Counted from the stretch's first letter, positions 25,159 through 35,065 are shown. The stretch is DNA of 64,000 nucleotides from Allomuricauda sp. (GCF_013911645.1 NZ_JACESV010000002.1:868001-932000); one strand, 5' to 3'. Numbers and translations are program-made. Notes: generated by a model from the letters alone, not told the origin.

Positions 25159-25551
25159 TTATCTGAGTTTTTCTAAGTGCCCTTTTCTTTTTACAATGTT
25201 TTTATAGTCCCATTGTATTTCTCGTGATTTTTTAAGCCACCGTGTCAAATCCGAAGTTTCAACTTCAAGCACACTGGTATAAAAAATGGAGGCGTCTTTA
25301 AATTTTTTTCCTTTTACATTTAAATGTTCTTCGTTAAAATCCGCACCGCTCCAAAACATGAGCCTTATTCCTTTTTTTTGTTTGCTGTACCCAACAATTG
25401 GATTGCCGTCCAAAAACCAAACAGGATGGGAGTGCCAGATTTTATTTTCCGCTTCGGTAAGTTCGTTGTTTATTGTTGTTGCCAGTAAATCGCAGATTTC
25501 TTTATCAGGGAGTAGTTGACTGTCGTTATATGTTTGGATTTCTTCTTTCAT
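25159..25551 (-). CDS. DUF1801 domain-containing protein
   Basis: A 130-residue protein of the DUF1801/YdhG type, with the features [22 protein letters not shown] and [12 protein letters not shown]. The fold belongs to small iron-chaperone-like or ligand-binding proteins, but function is not established. It has no signal peptide. It heads a two-gene unit with the DUF2200 protein. Confidence 0.8.
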   Translation of the reverse strand: MKEEIQTYNDSQLLPDKEICDLLATTINNELTEAENKIWHSHPVWFLDGNPIVGYSKQKKGIRLMFWSGADFNEEHLNVKGKKFKDASIFYTSVLEVETSDLTRWLKKSREIQWDYKNIVKRKGHLEKLR

Positions 25552-25688
25552 ATTCGAGTAATGAATTAATTGTTTTCAAACTGTTCCTAAAAGTAAGAGT
25601 GCGCCAAATGCAACCCTAAGAGTTGGTTTTTGTTATACTAGGAAGATACATAAAAAATAAAAACAGGTCGGTATATTACCCAGTACTG
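25552..25688. other. Intergenic sequence without a gene
   Basis: AT-rich sequence upstream of the DUF1801 gene and of the truncated gene remnant. I see no frame, hairpin or repeat that can be supported here. Confidence 0.4.
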
Positions 25689-25807
25689 CTACAACTACTT
25701 TGGAATTTTATACATCTGACCTCGAAGGGGAATTTGAGATTGTAATTGAAGGCTTTACAACTAGAATACAACCTGTAAAAGTGGTAACAAAGTTCAAGGT
25801 TCAATGA
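25689..25807 (+). pseudogene. Remnant of the 3' end of a paralogue of the gene at 30821-32575
   Basis: The stretch encodes, without a start, the last 38 codons of a protein nearly identical to the C-terminus of the gene ending at 32575: TTTLEFYTSDLEGEFEIVIE, then GFTTRIQPVKVVTKFKVQ and TGA. Only a few residues differ. The match starts abruptly at 25689, inside what would be the coding sequence, and continues into the downstream non-coding part. It is a broken duplicate, not an active gene. Confidence 0.85.
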
Positions 25808-25872
25808 TTATTGCCTTAACGTAATCTTTTATGTACTTCTTCTCACCCCTTTTTTACTATCTTCTGGTCGAT
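25689..25872 (+). repeat. Left copy of direct repeat flanking the DUF4249/TonB operon
   Basis: This 184-bp stretch aligns to 32457-32661 through the coding 3' end, the shared ATTATTGCCTTAA trailer, the run of Ts and the TATCTTC and TGGTCGAT blocks, with one gap of about 15 bases and a few small ones. Identity by eye is roughly 85 percent or more. The two copies stand in the same orientation about 6.8 kb apart, with the whole four-gene operon between them. The rest of the gap (25873-26097) holds only the likely promoter of the next gene. Confidence 0.8.
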
Positions 25873-26097
25873 TGGGAACCCTGTTAGGCGCAAATCTGGG
25901 GCAGTCCACATTTTTGTTTGGATTTGCCGATTACATGCACTTATACTTGATAGCAAGTGCTCATCAAAGCTTTCCAGTACAAATTTTGAAGGCAATGGGT
26001 CTTAAATGCTAGGCCAACATTTTTATGTATGAATCTTGTGGGATTTAAATAAATAACTAAAACCTTATATTTACCATTTAAAATAGCTTTATCCAGA

Positions 26098-26871
26098 TTG
26101 ATAAAAAATAACAACAAGGGACATAATTTTAGCACTTCCAAGAGGTATACTCCTATTCAGTTAATGGTTCTTATACTTATCTTTTTTGCCTCTTTGTGGG
26201 TGCAAGGCCAAACAAATAAAATAACAGCACCTGAAGTTTACTCAACGTTCGACTCTATTGTCGGGGAGCAAAACATGGCATTGTACAATGGCCCTATATT
26301 CAAGGAAGGGTCTACAGGTGCTTCCGATACACATGCATATTTTTTAGAAAACAATTTTTTAAAAGGGGACATCGTCTTTGATGGACAGCCCTATTTTGAG
26401 CAAAATCTCAAATACAATGTTCATTTGGATGAGCTTTTGATTACCCCAAAATTTAACCCGACCGGGCTATTGGTCCGACTTATAAAAAACAAGGTAAAAG
26501 AGTTTACAATCAATGGGCACCGTTTTATACGCCTGCCTTCTACATTAATGGGCGGCCAACAATATGGATATTTGGAGGTTTTGGAAAGCGAAGAAGGGGA
26601 TTTGTTGCTAAAAAAGTATATAAAGAAGAGCGTACAATCAAGACGGGAAAGTCAAGTGATCACTGAATATGAAGAAAGCACAGATTACATTTTGTTGTAT
26701 AGGGGAGAACTCTTTGAAGCAAACACAAAAAACCAATGGAGCCATGTTTTTGTTGGGCAAAAGAAAGAGCTTAGGGATTTCTTTAAGCAAAATAGGATAG
26801 CATTTAAAACTGACAAGGATACTTTTTTTAAACTGTTGTTCAATAAATTCGTAAACCCAACAGAATTATGA
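26098..26871 (+). CDS. Secreted protein of unknown function, first gene of the uptake operon
   Basis: A 257-residue protein if read from TTG at 26098; an ATG at 26164 gives a shorter form beginning with the hydrophobic signal-like MVLILIFFASLWVQGQ. I recognise no domain. The mature protein is rich in charged and aromatic residues, with a central VHLDELLITPKFNP segment and GHRFIRLPS. Its last four bases overlap the start of the TonB receptor gene (ATGA), which indicates tight coupling. It is probably a periplasmic or outer-membrane partner of that receptor. Confidence 0.75.
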   Translation: MIKNNNKGHNFSTSKRYTPIQLMVLILIFFASLWVQGQTNKITAPEVYSTFDSIVGEQNMALYNGPIFKEGSTGASDTHAYFLENNFLKGDIVFDGQPYFEQNLKYNVHLDELLITPKFNPTGLLVRLIKNKVKEFTINGHRFIRLPSTLMGGQQYGYLEVLESEEGDLLLKKYIKKSVQSRRESQVITEYEESTDYILLYRGELFEANTKNQWSHVFVGQKKELRDFFKQNRIAFKTDKDTFFKLLFNKFVNPTEL

Positions 26872-29633
26872 GAAATTATTTGGTCTTGATTCTGTTTGTC
26901 TTGGTTTTCAAGCTATCATATTCCCAATTCAACGAAAAAGAGTTGTCTTTCACTTTTGAGAACGTTTCCCGTTTAGAAGCCCTGCAAAAAATTAATTCGG
27001 ACACAGAATATCAAATTTATTATCTGCAGAATTGGTTTACGGACAGTCTCATTCAAAAAAAATATACCAATAAAAATATAGAAGATATTATTGCAGACCT
27101 ATTGGAGGGCACAACGGTGAATTATTTTCTGTATCCGCCCAATAAAATAATACTTACCAACAATAACACTATTTACAGTGACCTTCCCGAAGGATTTTTT
27201 GGAAAAGATTCAGCGAAAGTCCAGACCGTGACAGCTTCCAGAAAAGTGACTCCAATATTTTATGCAAAAGGAGATGAAAGGGTTTCCAAAAATGTGGAAA
27301 CCATTAGGGTGGGCCGAGAAATTGGTGCTCAATCAAAGGAAACGTACACGCTTAGCGGCTATATCACAAACTTTGAGTCTGGAGACCCGATTCCAGATAT
27401 GACCATTTCAACCAATGATGACCGATTGCTTGCCATAACCAGTTTTGAGGGGTTTTATCGTATTGAATTACCAATAGGCTCCAATATTTTAAAGTTTAGG
27501 GCACTGGGCATAGAGAGAGCCGAAAAGGAAATCATCATTTTTAATGATGGCACTTTGGATTTGGAGTTTAATGAAAGTCTTGAGCAGTTGGATGAAGTGG
27601 TAGTGGAGGGAGATATTTACAAAAATATTGAAGAAACCGTAAGCGGAACAGAAGAAATTAATAGTGAAGAAAGCAAAACCATTCCTTTGGTCCTTGGTGA
27701 AAGGGATGTCCTAAAAGTTGCAACGGCATTGCCGGGAATATCATCGGCCGGTGAAGGGGCAACAGGATTTAATGTTAGGGGAGGAAAGGCAGACCAAAAT
27801 TTGGTATTGTTTGATGGTGCCACCATGTACAACCCACAGCACTTCTTTGGAATATTTTCAGCCATTAATCCTTTTTCAATAGGGCAATTGGAGGTGTATA
27901 AGGGAAACATTCCAGCAAAATTTGGAGGTCGTTTATCTTCAGTTTTCGATATTAAAACAAAAGATGGCGACAATTCCGAGTTTAAGGGTGAAGCCTCATT
28001 GGGTCCTGTAACAGGCAATTTGGTTTTGGAAACTCCAGTGGTAAAGGGAAAATCCTCGTTTATGTTTGGTGCCAGGGGTGCTTATGCCAACTGGATCTTG
28101 CGATCTATGAAAGAGGAATCTTTGAGTAAAAGTCGTGCAACATTTTATGATGGAGTGGCCAATTATACCCATCAGGTGAACGAGAACAACAAAATAAAGG
28201 CTACGGCATACTACAGCAAGGACAATTTTAGTATTTCCTCTGATTCCCTTTACATTTATGATAACAGCTTGGTGTCACTAAGATGGCAGCACAAGTTCAA
28301 CGATAAGCACTTATCCGAGGTTCAGATTGCCAATAGCGGTTACACCTTTAATATAGAATATGAAAGAGGGGCCAACAATGATTTTGATTTAGGTTATAAA
28401 ATCAACGAAACAGAAGCGAGGATAAACTTGGATTACTTGCACAGTACCGACCTCAAATTTAACTACGGTGTAGAAGGAAAGTTATATTCGGTAGCACCTG
28501 GAACTTTGGAACCTTTAAACGAAGAGTCTTCGGTGGAATACAATTCCTTGGAAAAGGAGAGGGCTTTGGAATCAGCGGCATATATATCGGCAAATTATAG
28601 CATAACCAAAAAGTTTGCCGTTGATTTGGGGTTGAGGTATTCCACGTTCATGGCTTTGGGAGAACAAACCCAGTACGAGTACGAAGAGGGGGCTCCGAAG
28701 AACCAAGGTACTGTTCGGGACACGATACAATATGGCAACAAAGAAGTGATAGAAACCTACGGTGGCCCGGAGATAAGGGCAGGAGCACGATACCTTATTA
28801 CCCCCAGCCTATCTTTAAAGGCAGGATACAACAAGTCCATTCAATATGTTCACATACTCACCAATAACACTACAATTTCGCCAATTGACACGTGGAAACT
28901 CTCCGATTTAAACATTGAACCACAAACAGGACATCAATATTCCTTTGGAGTGTTTAAAAATTTGGATGCCAATGCCTACGAAATAAGTTTGGAAGGGTTT
29001 TACAAAACAAGCGACAAGGTGTTGGATTTTAAAACAGGAGCACAGTTATTGATGAACGAGAATGTGGAGACCGAAGTGTTGCAAGGAGAAGGGAAATCTT
29101 ATGGGGTAGAATTCTTGTTAAGAAAAAACAGGGGTAAATTAAACGGTTGGCTGGGGTATACCTATTCACGCTCCTTTTTAAAGTTGGACAGTGAATTCGA
29201 AGATGAAAGAGTGAACAATGGAGAGTTTTTTTCCTCGAATTTTGATAAACCTCACGATTTGAGTATGGTAGCCAATTACAAGTTTACCAAAAGATTCAGT
29301 CTGTCGGCCAATTTTGTGTATCAAACCGGTAGGCCTGTTACCGTTCCCGTTGGCAATTTCACTTTTAATGATGCCGAATATGCTGTTTATAGTGATAGAA
29401 ATAGCTACCGAATCCCTGATTTTTATAGGTTGGATCTTGGTTTTAATATAGAGGGGAACCATAAGCTCAATAAGGTTGGGCATAGCTTTTGGACCATTTC
29501 TGTATACAATGTTTTGGGCAGGAACAACCCTTACTCGGTTTTTTATGTTACAGAGAATGGAAATGTTGAGGCTTATAAAAGTTCTATTTTCTCGATACCG
29601 GTTCCTTCCATTACCTATAATTTTAAATTTTGA
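26868..29633 (+). CDS. TonB-dependent receptor with STN and carboxypeptidase-regulatory-like domains
   Basis: A 921-residue outer-membrane receptor. After a signal peptide (to about residue 19) comes an STN-like domain (about 20-105), then a CarboxypepD-reg-like beta-sandwich (about 160-245), a plug (about 265-375, with NVRGGKADQNLVLFDGATMY) and a 22-strand barrel to a C-terminal aromatic strand ending in F. Such receptors import large ligands using the TonB system. The ligand is unknown: no SusD or degradative enzymes are encoded nearby. The neighbouring DUF4249 lipoprotein is a common partner of this receptor type. Confidence 0.92.
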   Translation: MRNYLVLILFVLVFKLSYSQFNEKELSFTFENVSRLEALQKINSDTEYQIYYLQNWFTDSLIQKKYTNKNIEDIIADLLEGTTVNYFLYPPNKIILTNNNTIYSDLPEGFFGKDSAKVQTVTASRKVTPIFYAKGDERVSKNVETIRVGREIGAQSKETYTLSGYITNFESGDPIPDMTISTNDDRLLAITSFEGFYRIELPIGSNILKFRALGIERAEKEIIIFNDGTLDLEFNESLEQLDEVVVEGDIYKNIEETVSGTEEINSEESKTIPLVLGERDVLKVATALPGISSAGEGATGFNVRGGKADQNLVLFDGATMYNPQHFFGIFSAINPFSIGQLEVYKGNIPAKFGGRLSSVFDIKTKDGDNSEFKGEASLGPVTGNLVLETPVVKGKSSFMFGARGAYANWILRSMKEESLSKSRATFYDGVANYTHQVNENNKIKATAYYSKDNFSISSDSLYIYDNSLVSLRWQHKFNDKHLSEVQIANSGYTFNIEYERGANNDFDLGYKINETEARINLDYLHSTDLKFNYGVEGKLYSVAPGTLEPLNEESSVEYNSLEKERALESAAYISANYSITKKFAVDLGLRYSTFMALGEQTQYEYEEGAPKNQGTVRDTIQYGNKEVIETYGGPEIRAGARYLITPSLSLKAGYNKSIQYVHILTNNTTISPIDTWKLSDLNIEPQTGHQYSFGVFKNLDANAYEISLEGFYKTSDKVLDFKTGAQLLMNENVETEVLQGEGKSYGVEFLLRKNRGKLNGWLGYTYSRSFLKLDSEFEDERVNNGEFFSSNFDKPHDLSMVANYKFTKRFSLSANFVYQTGRPVTVPVGNFTFNDAEYAVYSDRNSYRIPDFYRLDLGFNIEGNHKLNKVGHSFWTISVYNVLGRNNPYSVFYVTENGNVEAYKSSIFSIPVPSITYNFKF

Positions 29634-29644
29634 AACCGCTCAGT

Positions 29645-30814
29645 ATGCCAACAAGAAATCGTTTTATCTTTTTGTTAGTCACAGGAGTCTTACTGGCCAT
29701 TGGCGCCTGCACTGAGCCTTTTGAAGTAGAGACAACGGACTTTGAAGATATACTTATAATCAATGCCAGTATTACCACAGAGACCAAACAGCACGAAATT
29801 TTTATTACCAGAAGCTACGAAGAAGGTGATGACGAAGTCCAGGTTTCCGGAGCAACGGTGGAGGTTCTGGTAAACAATGCCAGTTCAATTCAATTTGAGG
29901 AAGCATCGCCTGGAGTATACCAATCCACTGTTGGGTTTGCTGCAGAGCCTGGGATGGATTATCAATTAAAGGTCACGGATGAAAAGGGAGAAACGTTTGC
30001 TTCGCCCCAAGTACAATTAACGGCCCCAACAACAATAGATGAGATAACGGCCAAGAGGGTTTTGAACGAGGATGGGGAAGATGGGGTCGAAATATATGTG
30101 GATGGAACATCTACAGGCGACAATGAAGGATATTTTAGATATGAATACGAAGAAACCTACAGATGGGAATCTTTTTATAAGCCTTTACAGGGCTTTAGGG
30201 TTGTTTCCGAGTCACCGCCGCTTCTCGAAATCGTTTACAAGGAAAAGGAAGAAAGGGTTTGCTACGTTACCGAAACATCAAATAGCATATTGATTGCTGA
30301 AACCAATAATCTATCGGAGGACAAAGTCGAAGATTTCCCTGTTCGGTTTATAGAACGAAGGGATAGAAGAATAGCCCATAGATATAGTATTTTAGTGAAG
30401 CAATATGCCCAAACCAGGGTCTCTCATGAGTTTTATCAAACCTTGAAGAGCTTTTCCAGTAGTGATAATCTGTTTTCTCAGCCCCAACCCGGTCTTATAG
30501 TTGGGAACGTTAGGCATGTGAGCGATGATAGTGTTAAAGTGGTAGGTCTCTTTGAAGTGGTCTCCTTTACCACAAACCGGTTCTTTTTCAGTTTCCAAGA
30601 AATTTTTGGGAACGATATCCCATTTTTGGATGATTGTGGGTTCGATCGTTACAGCTCACTTTCCGACCCCGAACTTTTTCAACGGGTACAGAGTGGTCAA
30701 TACAAATATATTGGGGAAGACCCGCCCTTCGTCTATCAAGTTGCTCCTGCTGGATGTGTGGACTGCACCTTGTATGGTTCCAACGAAGTGCCGGATTTTT
30801 GGGTAGAACAATAA
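29645..30814 (+). CDS. DUF4249 domain-containing lipoprotein
   Basis: A 389-residue lipoprotein with signal sequence and lipobox AIGAC, which would lipidate C22 when started at the ATG at 29645; a TTG start at 29630 is also open. DUF4249 proteins are found almost only in Bacteroidota, next to TonB receptors, and have an N-terminal Ig-like DUF4249 fold (VEVETTDFEDILIINASIT here) of unknown function. The C-terminal part has three cysteines (AGCVDCTLYG). It follows the receptor by 11 bp and precedes the fourth gene by 6 bp. Confidence 0.88.
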   Translation: MPTRNRFIFLLVTGVLLAIGACTEPFEVETTDFEDILIINASITTETKQHEIFITRSYEEGDDEVQVSGATVEVLVNNASSIQFEEASPGVYQSTVGFAAEPGMDYQLKVTDEKGETFASPQVQLTAPTTIDEITAKRVLNEDGEDGVEIYVDGTSTGDNEGYFRYEYEETYRWESFYKPLQGFRVVSESPPLLEIVYKEKEERVCYVTETSNSILIAETNNLSEDKVEDFPVRFIERRDRRIAHRYSILVKQYAQTRVSHEFYQTLKSFSSSDNLFSQPQPGLIVGNVRHVSDDSVKVVGLFEVVSFTTNRFFFSFQEIFGNDIPFLDDCGFDRYSSLSDPELFQRVQSGQYKYIGEDPPFVYQVAPAGCVDCTLYGSNEVPDFWVEQ

Positions 30815-30820
30815 TTGGAT

Positions 30821-32575
30821 ATGACAATGCTAAAAAAGTATGTGTTACAAATTATGACCTTTTTCCTCGTTGCGGTTGCTGCGGGCCAGTCCAATGTGCC
30901 CAATTCCGCATATTCCAATTTGATCAAAGATATTGGTACGGAGGGCGTCTATGTCCATTATAATACCAACCTTCTGTTCACGGGCGAGTATCTTCATTTT
31001 AAGTTGTATGCGCTCAGCAAAAAGGATCAATCCCTTTCAAAAACAAGCAAGGTTGCCTATGTAGAACTTTTGGACAGGGAAGGGGAGCGCAAAATAATTC
31101 AAAAGGTAAAACTGGTCGATGGAATGGGACAGGGAGACATTTTTGTGCCAACCAATTTGGATTCTGGTCATTACACCTTTGTGGCCTACACAACCTACAT
31201 GAAAAACTGGCCAAGCGACACCTTTTTTGCAGATGATGTTGTTGTTTTGAACCCCTATACCAATGATCAAAAAGTGTTTTGGGAATCGAAAGGCAAAGAC
31301 TCATTGGATGATGGCCTAAGGAATTTGAACAAGGAAGCTACAAAAACCTTGAGCAAGGATTTGGGGTTGGTCTTGGATAAATCACAATATGGGAAAAGAG
31401 AAAAAGTGATGTTAGAGGTTGAAGCCAAACCAAATAATTACGGAATTTACTCAATATCGGTGCGAAAAATATCCAAAGAACTTGCTTATGGTGACAGAAT
31501 CTCGCCAGTAGATTACACTAAGAACTATAGATCAGTGGATTTGGATGTGGCAAGTAATGATTATTTGCCCGACCTAAGGGGAGAAATGGTTACTGGTCGC
31601 CTATCCAGTAACAGCGGCTTGCAAACAATGAACAAGAAGGTGGTTTTTTCCTTGCCTGGAAACCAATATTCGTTTAAAATGGTCACTACCGATTCAGAAG
31701 GTAAGTTTAGGTTTTCGTTGCATTCGGAAAACTTGGATACAGAATCAATTTTTCAGGTATGGGGTGCTGATAAGGACCAATACTCGGTTGAGGTTGCCCC
31801 GGTTCCCGAATTAAATTTGAGTAAAAGACCATTAAAACGTTTTGTTTTAAATAAGGGTATGAAAAAATTGATTGAGGAACGAAGTACCCATAATCAAATA
31901 GAAAACGCATATTTCAACAGCAAACCCGATACCGTAAAGTTGAACAATAATTTTATACCCATCTACGGCAATGATTTTATAGAGTACAATTTAGATGAGT
32001 ATACACGCTTCCCTACTTTTAGGGAAACTTTGGTGGAGATAGTGGATAATGCCTGGATCGCTTCAAATAATGAGGGAGAGGAGAACATTTTTGTCAGGGA
32101 TTTTGAGGCCACCAATATGGATGTGGGGTACAATCCGTTAATAATTGTTGATGGAATTCTGCTCCAAGACCATAAGGATTTAATAGACTATGATATAAAA
32201 AAGGTAGAGACCATAAGATTGGCCAGAAACCAATATGTTGTTGGAGGCCAAATTTTTCAAGGAGTTTTTGATGTAAAAACATTTGATTCTGATTTTGCAG
32301 AAAATTATCAGAAAACATATTTTAATGAAATTTCCTTGCTAAGGCCCAAACCTCAAAAAAAGTATTTCAAACAAAATTATGGGAACAAAACCTTTGGGAC
32401 AATTCCAGATTTTAGACAGCAATTGTTGTGGGAGCCTAATTTGGAGCTAGGGGAGCCTACAACTACTTTGGAATTTTATACATCTGATCTCGAAGGGGAA
32501 TTTGAGATTGTAATAGAAGGATTTACAGCTAGAATGCAGCCTGTAAAAGCGGTGACAAAGTTCAAGGTTCAATGA
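30821..32575 (+). CDS. Large secreted protein with MG2-like N-terminal region
   Basis: A 584-residue secreted protein (signal peptide ending near VAAGQ). The N-terminal domain (about 40-150) resembles the macroglobulin MG2-type beta-sandwich seen in Bacteroidota proteins paired with TonB receptors, with GHYTFVAYTTYMKNW. A carboxypeptidase-regulatory-like fold is possible near 250-300. ATG at 30821 and 30827 are alternative starts. It is the last gene of the uptake operon. Its C-terminal 38 codons are duplicated at 25689-25807. No catalytic motif is recognised. Confidence 0.75.
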   Translation: MTMLKKYVLQIMTFFLVAVAAGQSNVPNSAYSNLIKDIGTEGVYVHYNTNLLFTGEYLHFKLYALSKKDQSLSKTSKVAYVELLDREGERKIIQKVKLVDGMGQGDIFVPTNLDSGHYTFVAYTTYMKNWPSDTFFADDVVVLNPYTNDQKVFWESKGKDSLDDGLRNLNKEATKTLSKDLGLVLDKSQYGKREKVMLEVEAKPNNYGIYSISVRKISKELAYGDRISPVDYTKNYRSVDLDVASNDYLPDLRGEMVTGRLSSNSGLQTMNKKVVFSLPGNQYSFKMVTTDSEGKFRFSLHSENLDTESIFQVWGADKDQYSVEVAPVPELNLSKRPLKRFVLNKGMKKLIEERSTHNQIENAYFNSKPDTVKLNNNFIPIYGNDFIEYNLDEYTRFPTFRETLVEIVDNAWIASNNEGEENIFVRDFEATNMDVGYNPLIIVDGILLQDHKDLIDYDIKKVETIRLARNQYVVGGQIFQGVFDVKTFDSDFAENYQKTYFNEISLLRPKPQKKYFKQNYGNKTFGTIPDFRQQLLWEPNLELGEPTTTLEFYTSDLEGEFEIVIEGFTARMQPVKAVTKFKVQ

Positions 32576-32661
32576 TTATTGCCTTAATGTAATCTTTTTA
32601 CGTACTCCCTCCTAAACCCTTTTTTAATACTATCTTCAGGTTTACACCATATTTGGTCGAT
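32457..32661 (+). repeat. Right copy of direct repeat flanking the DUF4249/TonB operon
   Basis: This is the intact source copy of the repeat described at 25689-25872. It comprises the last 39 codons of the large secreted protein and about 86 bp of 3' flanking sequence. Confidence 0.8.
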
Positions 32662-32757
32662 AAAATCATTTCAATTTTGACAACCCAAGATTTTTTTTAT
32701 AATTTTTCAATGCAATCACATTTGTTCTAACTTAGGGCAAGAAGTAACCACAGCATC

Positions 32758-33066
32758 ATGGATAACCTCAAACGCGTAATTGTAGACTATAAAAAATTGA
32801 CCTCGGAGGTGCTCAAGCTTTTGGTGGAAAAATACCCCGATGGATATGGGGACGATGATGTAATCAACTTCAAGAACTTAAAAGGAGAATCCATAGAAGC
32901 CGTAGAAGTATCCACTCAGGATACCAAATACCTCGTAAAGATCAGTTCCAAATTGGAGCGGACCATGGCCGACTTTGACGAAGATGATGGCGAGGATTTT
33001 GATTCGGAGGATTTTGAAAAAATCCCTGAGGGCGATGAGGACTTTTCAGATTCCGAAGAGGAATAA
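32758..33066 (+). CDS. Small acidic protein, conserved in Flavobacteria
   Basis: A 102-residue cytoplasmic protein. The first 70 residues contain DYKKLTSEVLKLLVEKYPDG and a beta-hairpin with GESIEAVEVSTQDTKYLVKI; the last 30 are almost all Asp/Glu. I recognise no named family. The highly acidic tail could bind basic partners or ions. It ends only 4 bp from the convergent threonine dehydrogenase gene. Confidence 0.78.
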   Translation: MDNLKRVIVDYKKLTSEVLKLLVEKYPDGYGDDDVINFKNLKGESIEAVEVSTQDTKYLVKISSKLERTMADFDEDDGEDFDSEDFEKIPEGDEDFSDSEEE

Positions 33067-33070
33067 CCTC

Positions 33071-34012
33071 TTATTCTTTTAGATTTTTAAGCATTTCATT
33101 GGTGGTCTGGTCCAAATTGAACCGTGGTTCCCAGCCCCATTGTTCTCTTGCGGCAGAATCATCAATGCTGCTGGGCCAAGAATCGGCAATTTCTTGCCTA
33201 AAATCGGGTGCATAACTAACTTTGAAACCAGGGATGTGCTTTTCAATACTTTTTGTCATATCCTTGGGCGTAAAACTCATTCCCCCTAAATTATAGGATG
33301 ATCGCACCTTAATTTTTTCCGAAGGACTATCCATTAAACTTATGGTGGCCCTTATGGCATCGTCCATGTACATCATCGGAAGTTCGGTATCTCCGTTCAA
33401 AAAACACTCGTACGTTCCTTTGTTAAGGGCTTCGTGGTAAATTTCCACAGCATAGTCCGTAGTGCCTCCACCTGGCATGGTTTTCCAGCTTATCAATCCT
33501 GGGTAGCGAACACTCCTAACATCGACCCCATATTTTTTGTGGTAGTACTCGCACCATCTCTCACCGGACTGCTTGCTGATGCCATAAACCGTGCTAGGCT
33601 CCATTATAGTACTCTGTGGCGTATCTTTTTTGGGTGTATTGGGGCCAAATACTGCGATGCTCGAAGGCCAGAACACCTTGGATATTTTCTTTTCCTTGGC
33701 CAAGTTGAGCACATTAAAGAGCGAGTTCATGTTAAGGTTCCAAGCACGCATCGGAAATTTCTCCGCGGTAGCGCTCAGCATGGCCGCCATTAAATAAACC
33801 TCGTCAATTTCGTAATGCATTACCACATCCTCGATTGCAGCATAGTTGGTAGCATCCAAAAGCTCAAAAGGGCCGGACTGCATCAATGCGTTGCTACCTT
33901 CCCTAATATCGCTGGCAATCACATTTTCAGCTCCGTATTTGTTTCGAAGTTCAAAGGTCAGTTCGGTTCCTATTTGGCCACATGCGCCGATTATTAAAAT
34001 GGGTTTGTGCAT
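33071..34012 (-). CDS. NAD-dependent L-threonine 3-dehydrogenase, epimerase-like type
   Basis: A 313-residue extended short-chain dehydrogenase. The Rossmann motif GACGQIG is at about 8-14, and the catalytic Y-x3-K reads YGISK near residue 137. The C-terminal half contains the family-typical YPGLISWKTMPGGGTTDYAV, which distinguishes this UDP-galactose-epimerase-like threonine dehydrogenase from sugar epimerases. The enzyme oxidises threonine to 2-amino-3-ketobutyrate (EC 1.1.1.103). I chose the ATG at 34012; a longer frame upstream has no support. Confidence 0.9.
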   Translation of the reverse strand: MHKPILIIGACGQIGTELTFELRNKYGAENVIASDIREGSNALMQSGPFELLDATNYAAIEDVVMHYEIDEVYLMAAMLSATAEKFPMRAWNLNMNSLFNVLNLAKEKKISKVFWPSSIAVFGPNTPKKDTPQSTIMEPSTVYGISKQSGERWCEYYHKKYGVDVRSVRYPGLISWKTMPGGGTTDYAVEIYHEALNKGTYECFLNGDTELPMMYMDDAIRATISLMDSPSEKIKVRSSYNLGGMSFTPKDMTKSIEKHIPGFKVSYAPDFRQEIADSWPSSIDDSAAREQWGWEPRFNLDQTTNEMLKNLKE

Positions 34013-34076
34013 TAAAATCAAAGTTAATTTAGTTTCACGGCAAAGATACCCTTTATTAAAATTTGTACATTCGCTT

Positions 34077-34574
34077 ATGCGAAAATTGTTAGGCATACTT
34101 ATCCTATTCTCAGTTTTGGGGGCATGTAAAAAAACTGAAAAGGCCATAGCCGAAGTTGAAAGCCAAGAATTGGAGTTCAATTATCGAAAAATGCCCGAAA
34201 AAGTGAGTATAAACCCAGATGCAACAGCAATTGTTGAACAATGGCAGCAATTCAAGGATTTGAATGCCAGTATTGATGTGCTTTATAAAGCCACGAACAA
34301 CGAAGATTTGTCCCTGGCCATAGACGACCTTATCGAAAAGGAGAAAAAAATGGCCGATGGAAAATACCCAGAACTGTTCGATACCTTTCAAGTGAAGAGC
34401 AGACAAAGGGTACTGCGTACTTTTTTGTATAAAACAAAGGCAAGTATTCTCGAAAATCAGCCAACAACAGAGCCAACTGTAAAAGTATTGGAAGCATACA
34501 ACGCTATGCGCAAACAGTTGAACGTGATCATGAACAGTCAGTTGGACAAAAAATTGATTTTGGATGAAGCATAA
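34077..34574 (+). CDS. Small lipoprotein of unknown function
   Basis: A 165-residue lipoprotein with signal MRKLLGILILFSVLGAC, lipidated at C17. The mature part is predicted all-helical and very charged, with ATAIVEQWQQFKDLNASIDVL and AMRKQLNVIMNSQLDKK. I recognise no family. The start codon lies 64 bp from the divergent threonine dehydrogenase gene, and the last 11 bases overlap the next gene, so they are co-translated. Confidence 0.78.
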   Translation: MRKLLGILILFSVLGACKKTEKAIAEVESQELEFNYRKMPEKVSINPDATAIVEQWQQFKDLNASIDVLYKATNNEDLSLAIDDLIEKEKKMADGKYPELFDTFQVKSRQRVLRTFLYKTKASILENQPTTEPTVKVLEAYNAMRKQLNVIMNSQLDKKLILDEA

Positions 34575-35064
34575 AATTTTAACAATGGGACTGTTGCTGG
34601 TTTCCATGACCATCCTCGCCCAGAATACGGAAAAGAAAAAGGTGAACGAGGTGTTGGACAGCTGGCACTTGGCCGCTGCCAACGCAGATTTTGATGCCTA
34701 TTTTGGCAAAATGACCAAAGACGGTGTTTTTTTGGGAACCGATGCCATGGAAAATTGGCAAAACGAAGCATTTAGAAAATTCTCTAAACCTTATTTTGAT
34801 CAGGGGAAGGCCTGGAGCTTTACCGCAGTGCAGCGCAACATTTATTTAAACGAATCGGGGACCTTTGCTTGGTTCGATGAACTTTTGGACACCCAAATGA
34901 AGCTATGTCGCGGCTCCGGAGCGCTGAAAAAAGTAAATGGACAATGGAAAATTGTCCATTATGTATTGTCGATTGCAGTGCCCAATGAAAATGTGGACGA
35001 ACTCATCCAAATCAAAGAAAAAAGGGATAACGAACTTCTTAAAGAACTAAAAAAGAAGCAATAA
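34564..35064 (+). CDS. Secreted SnoaL-like / NTF2-fold protein
   Basis: A 166-residue protein with signal peptide ending near ILAQ. The mature part follows the NTF2 pattern: a first helix VNEVLDSWHLAAANADFDAYF, then DGVFLGTDAMENW and late strands with GALKKVNGQWKIVHYVLS. SnoaL-3-type proteins are small cone-shaped domains, some of them enzymes, but no catalytic set is recognisable here. It overlaps the upstream lipoprotein gene by 11 bp. Confidence 0.84.
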   Translation: MKHKILTMGLLLVSMTILAQNTEKKKVNEVLDSWHLAAANADFDAYFGKMTKDGVFLGTDAMENWQNEAFRKFSKPYFDQGKAWSFTAVQRNIYLNESGTFAWFDELLDTQMKLCRGSGALKKVNGQWKIVHYVLSIAVPNENVDELIQIKEKRDNELLKELKKKQ

Positions 35065-35065
35065 C

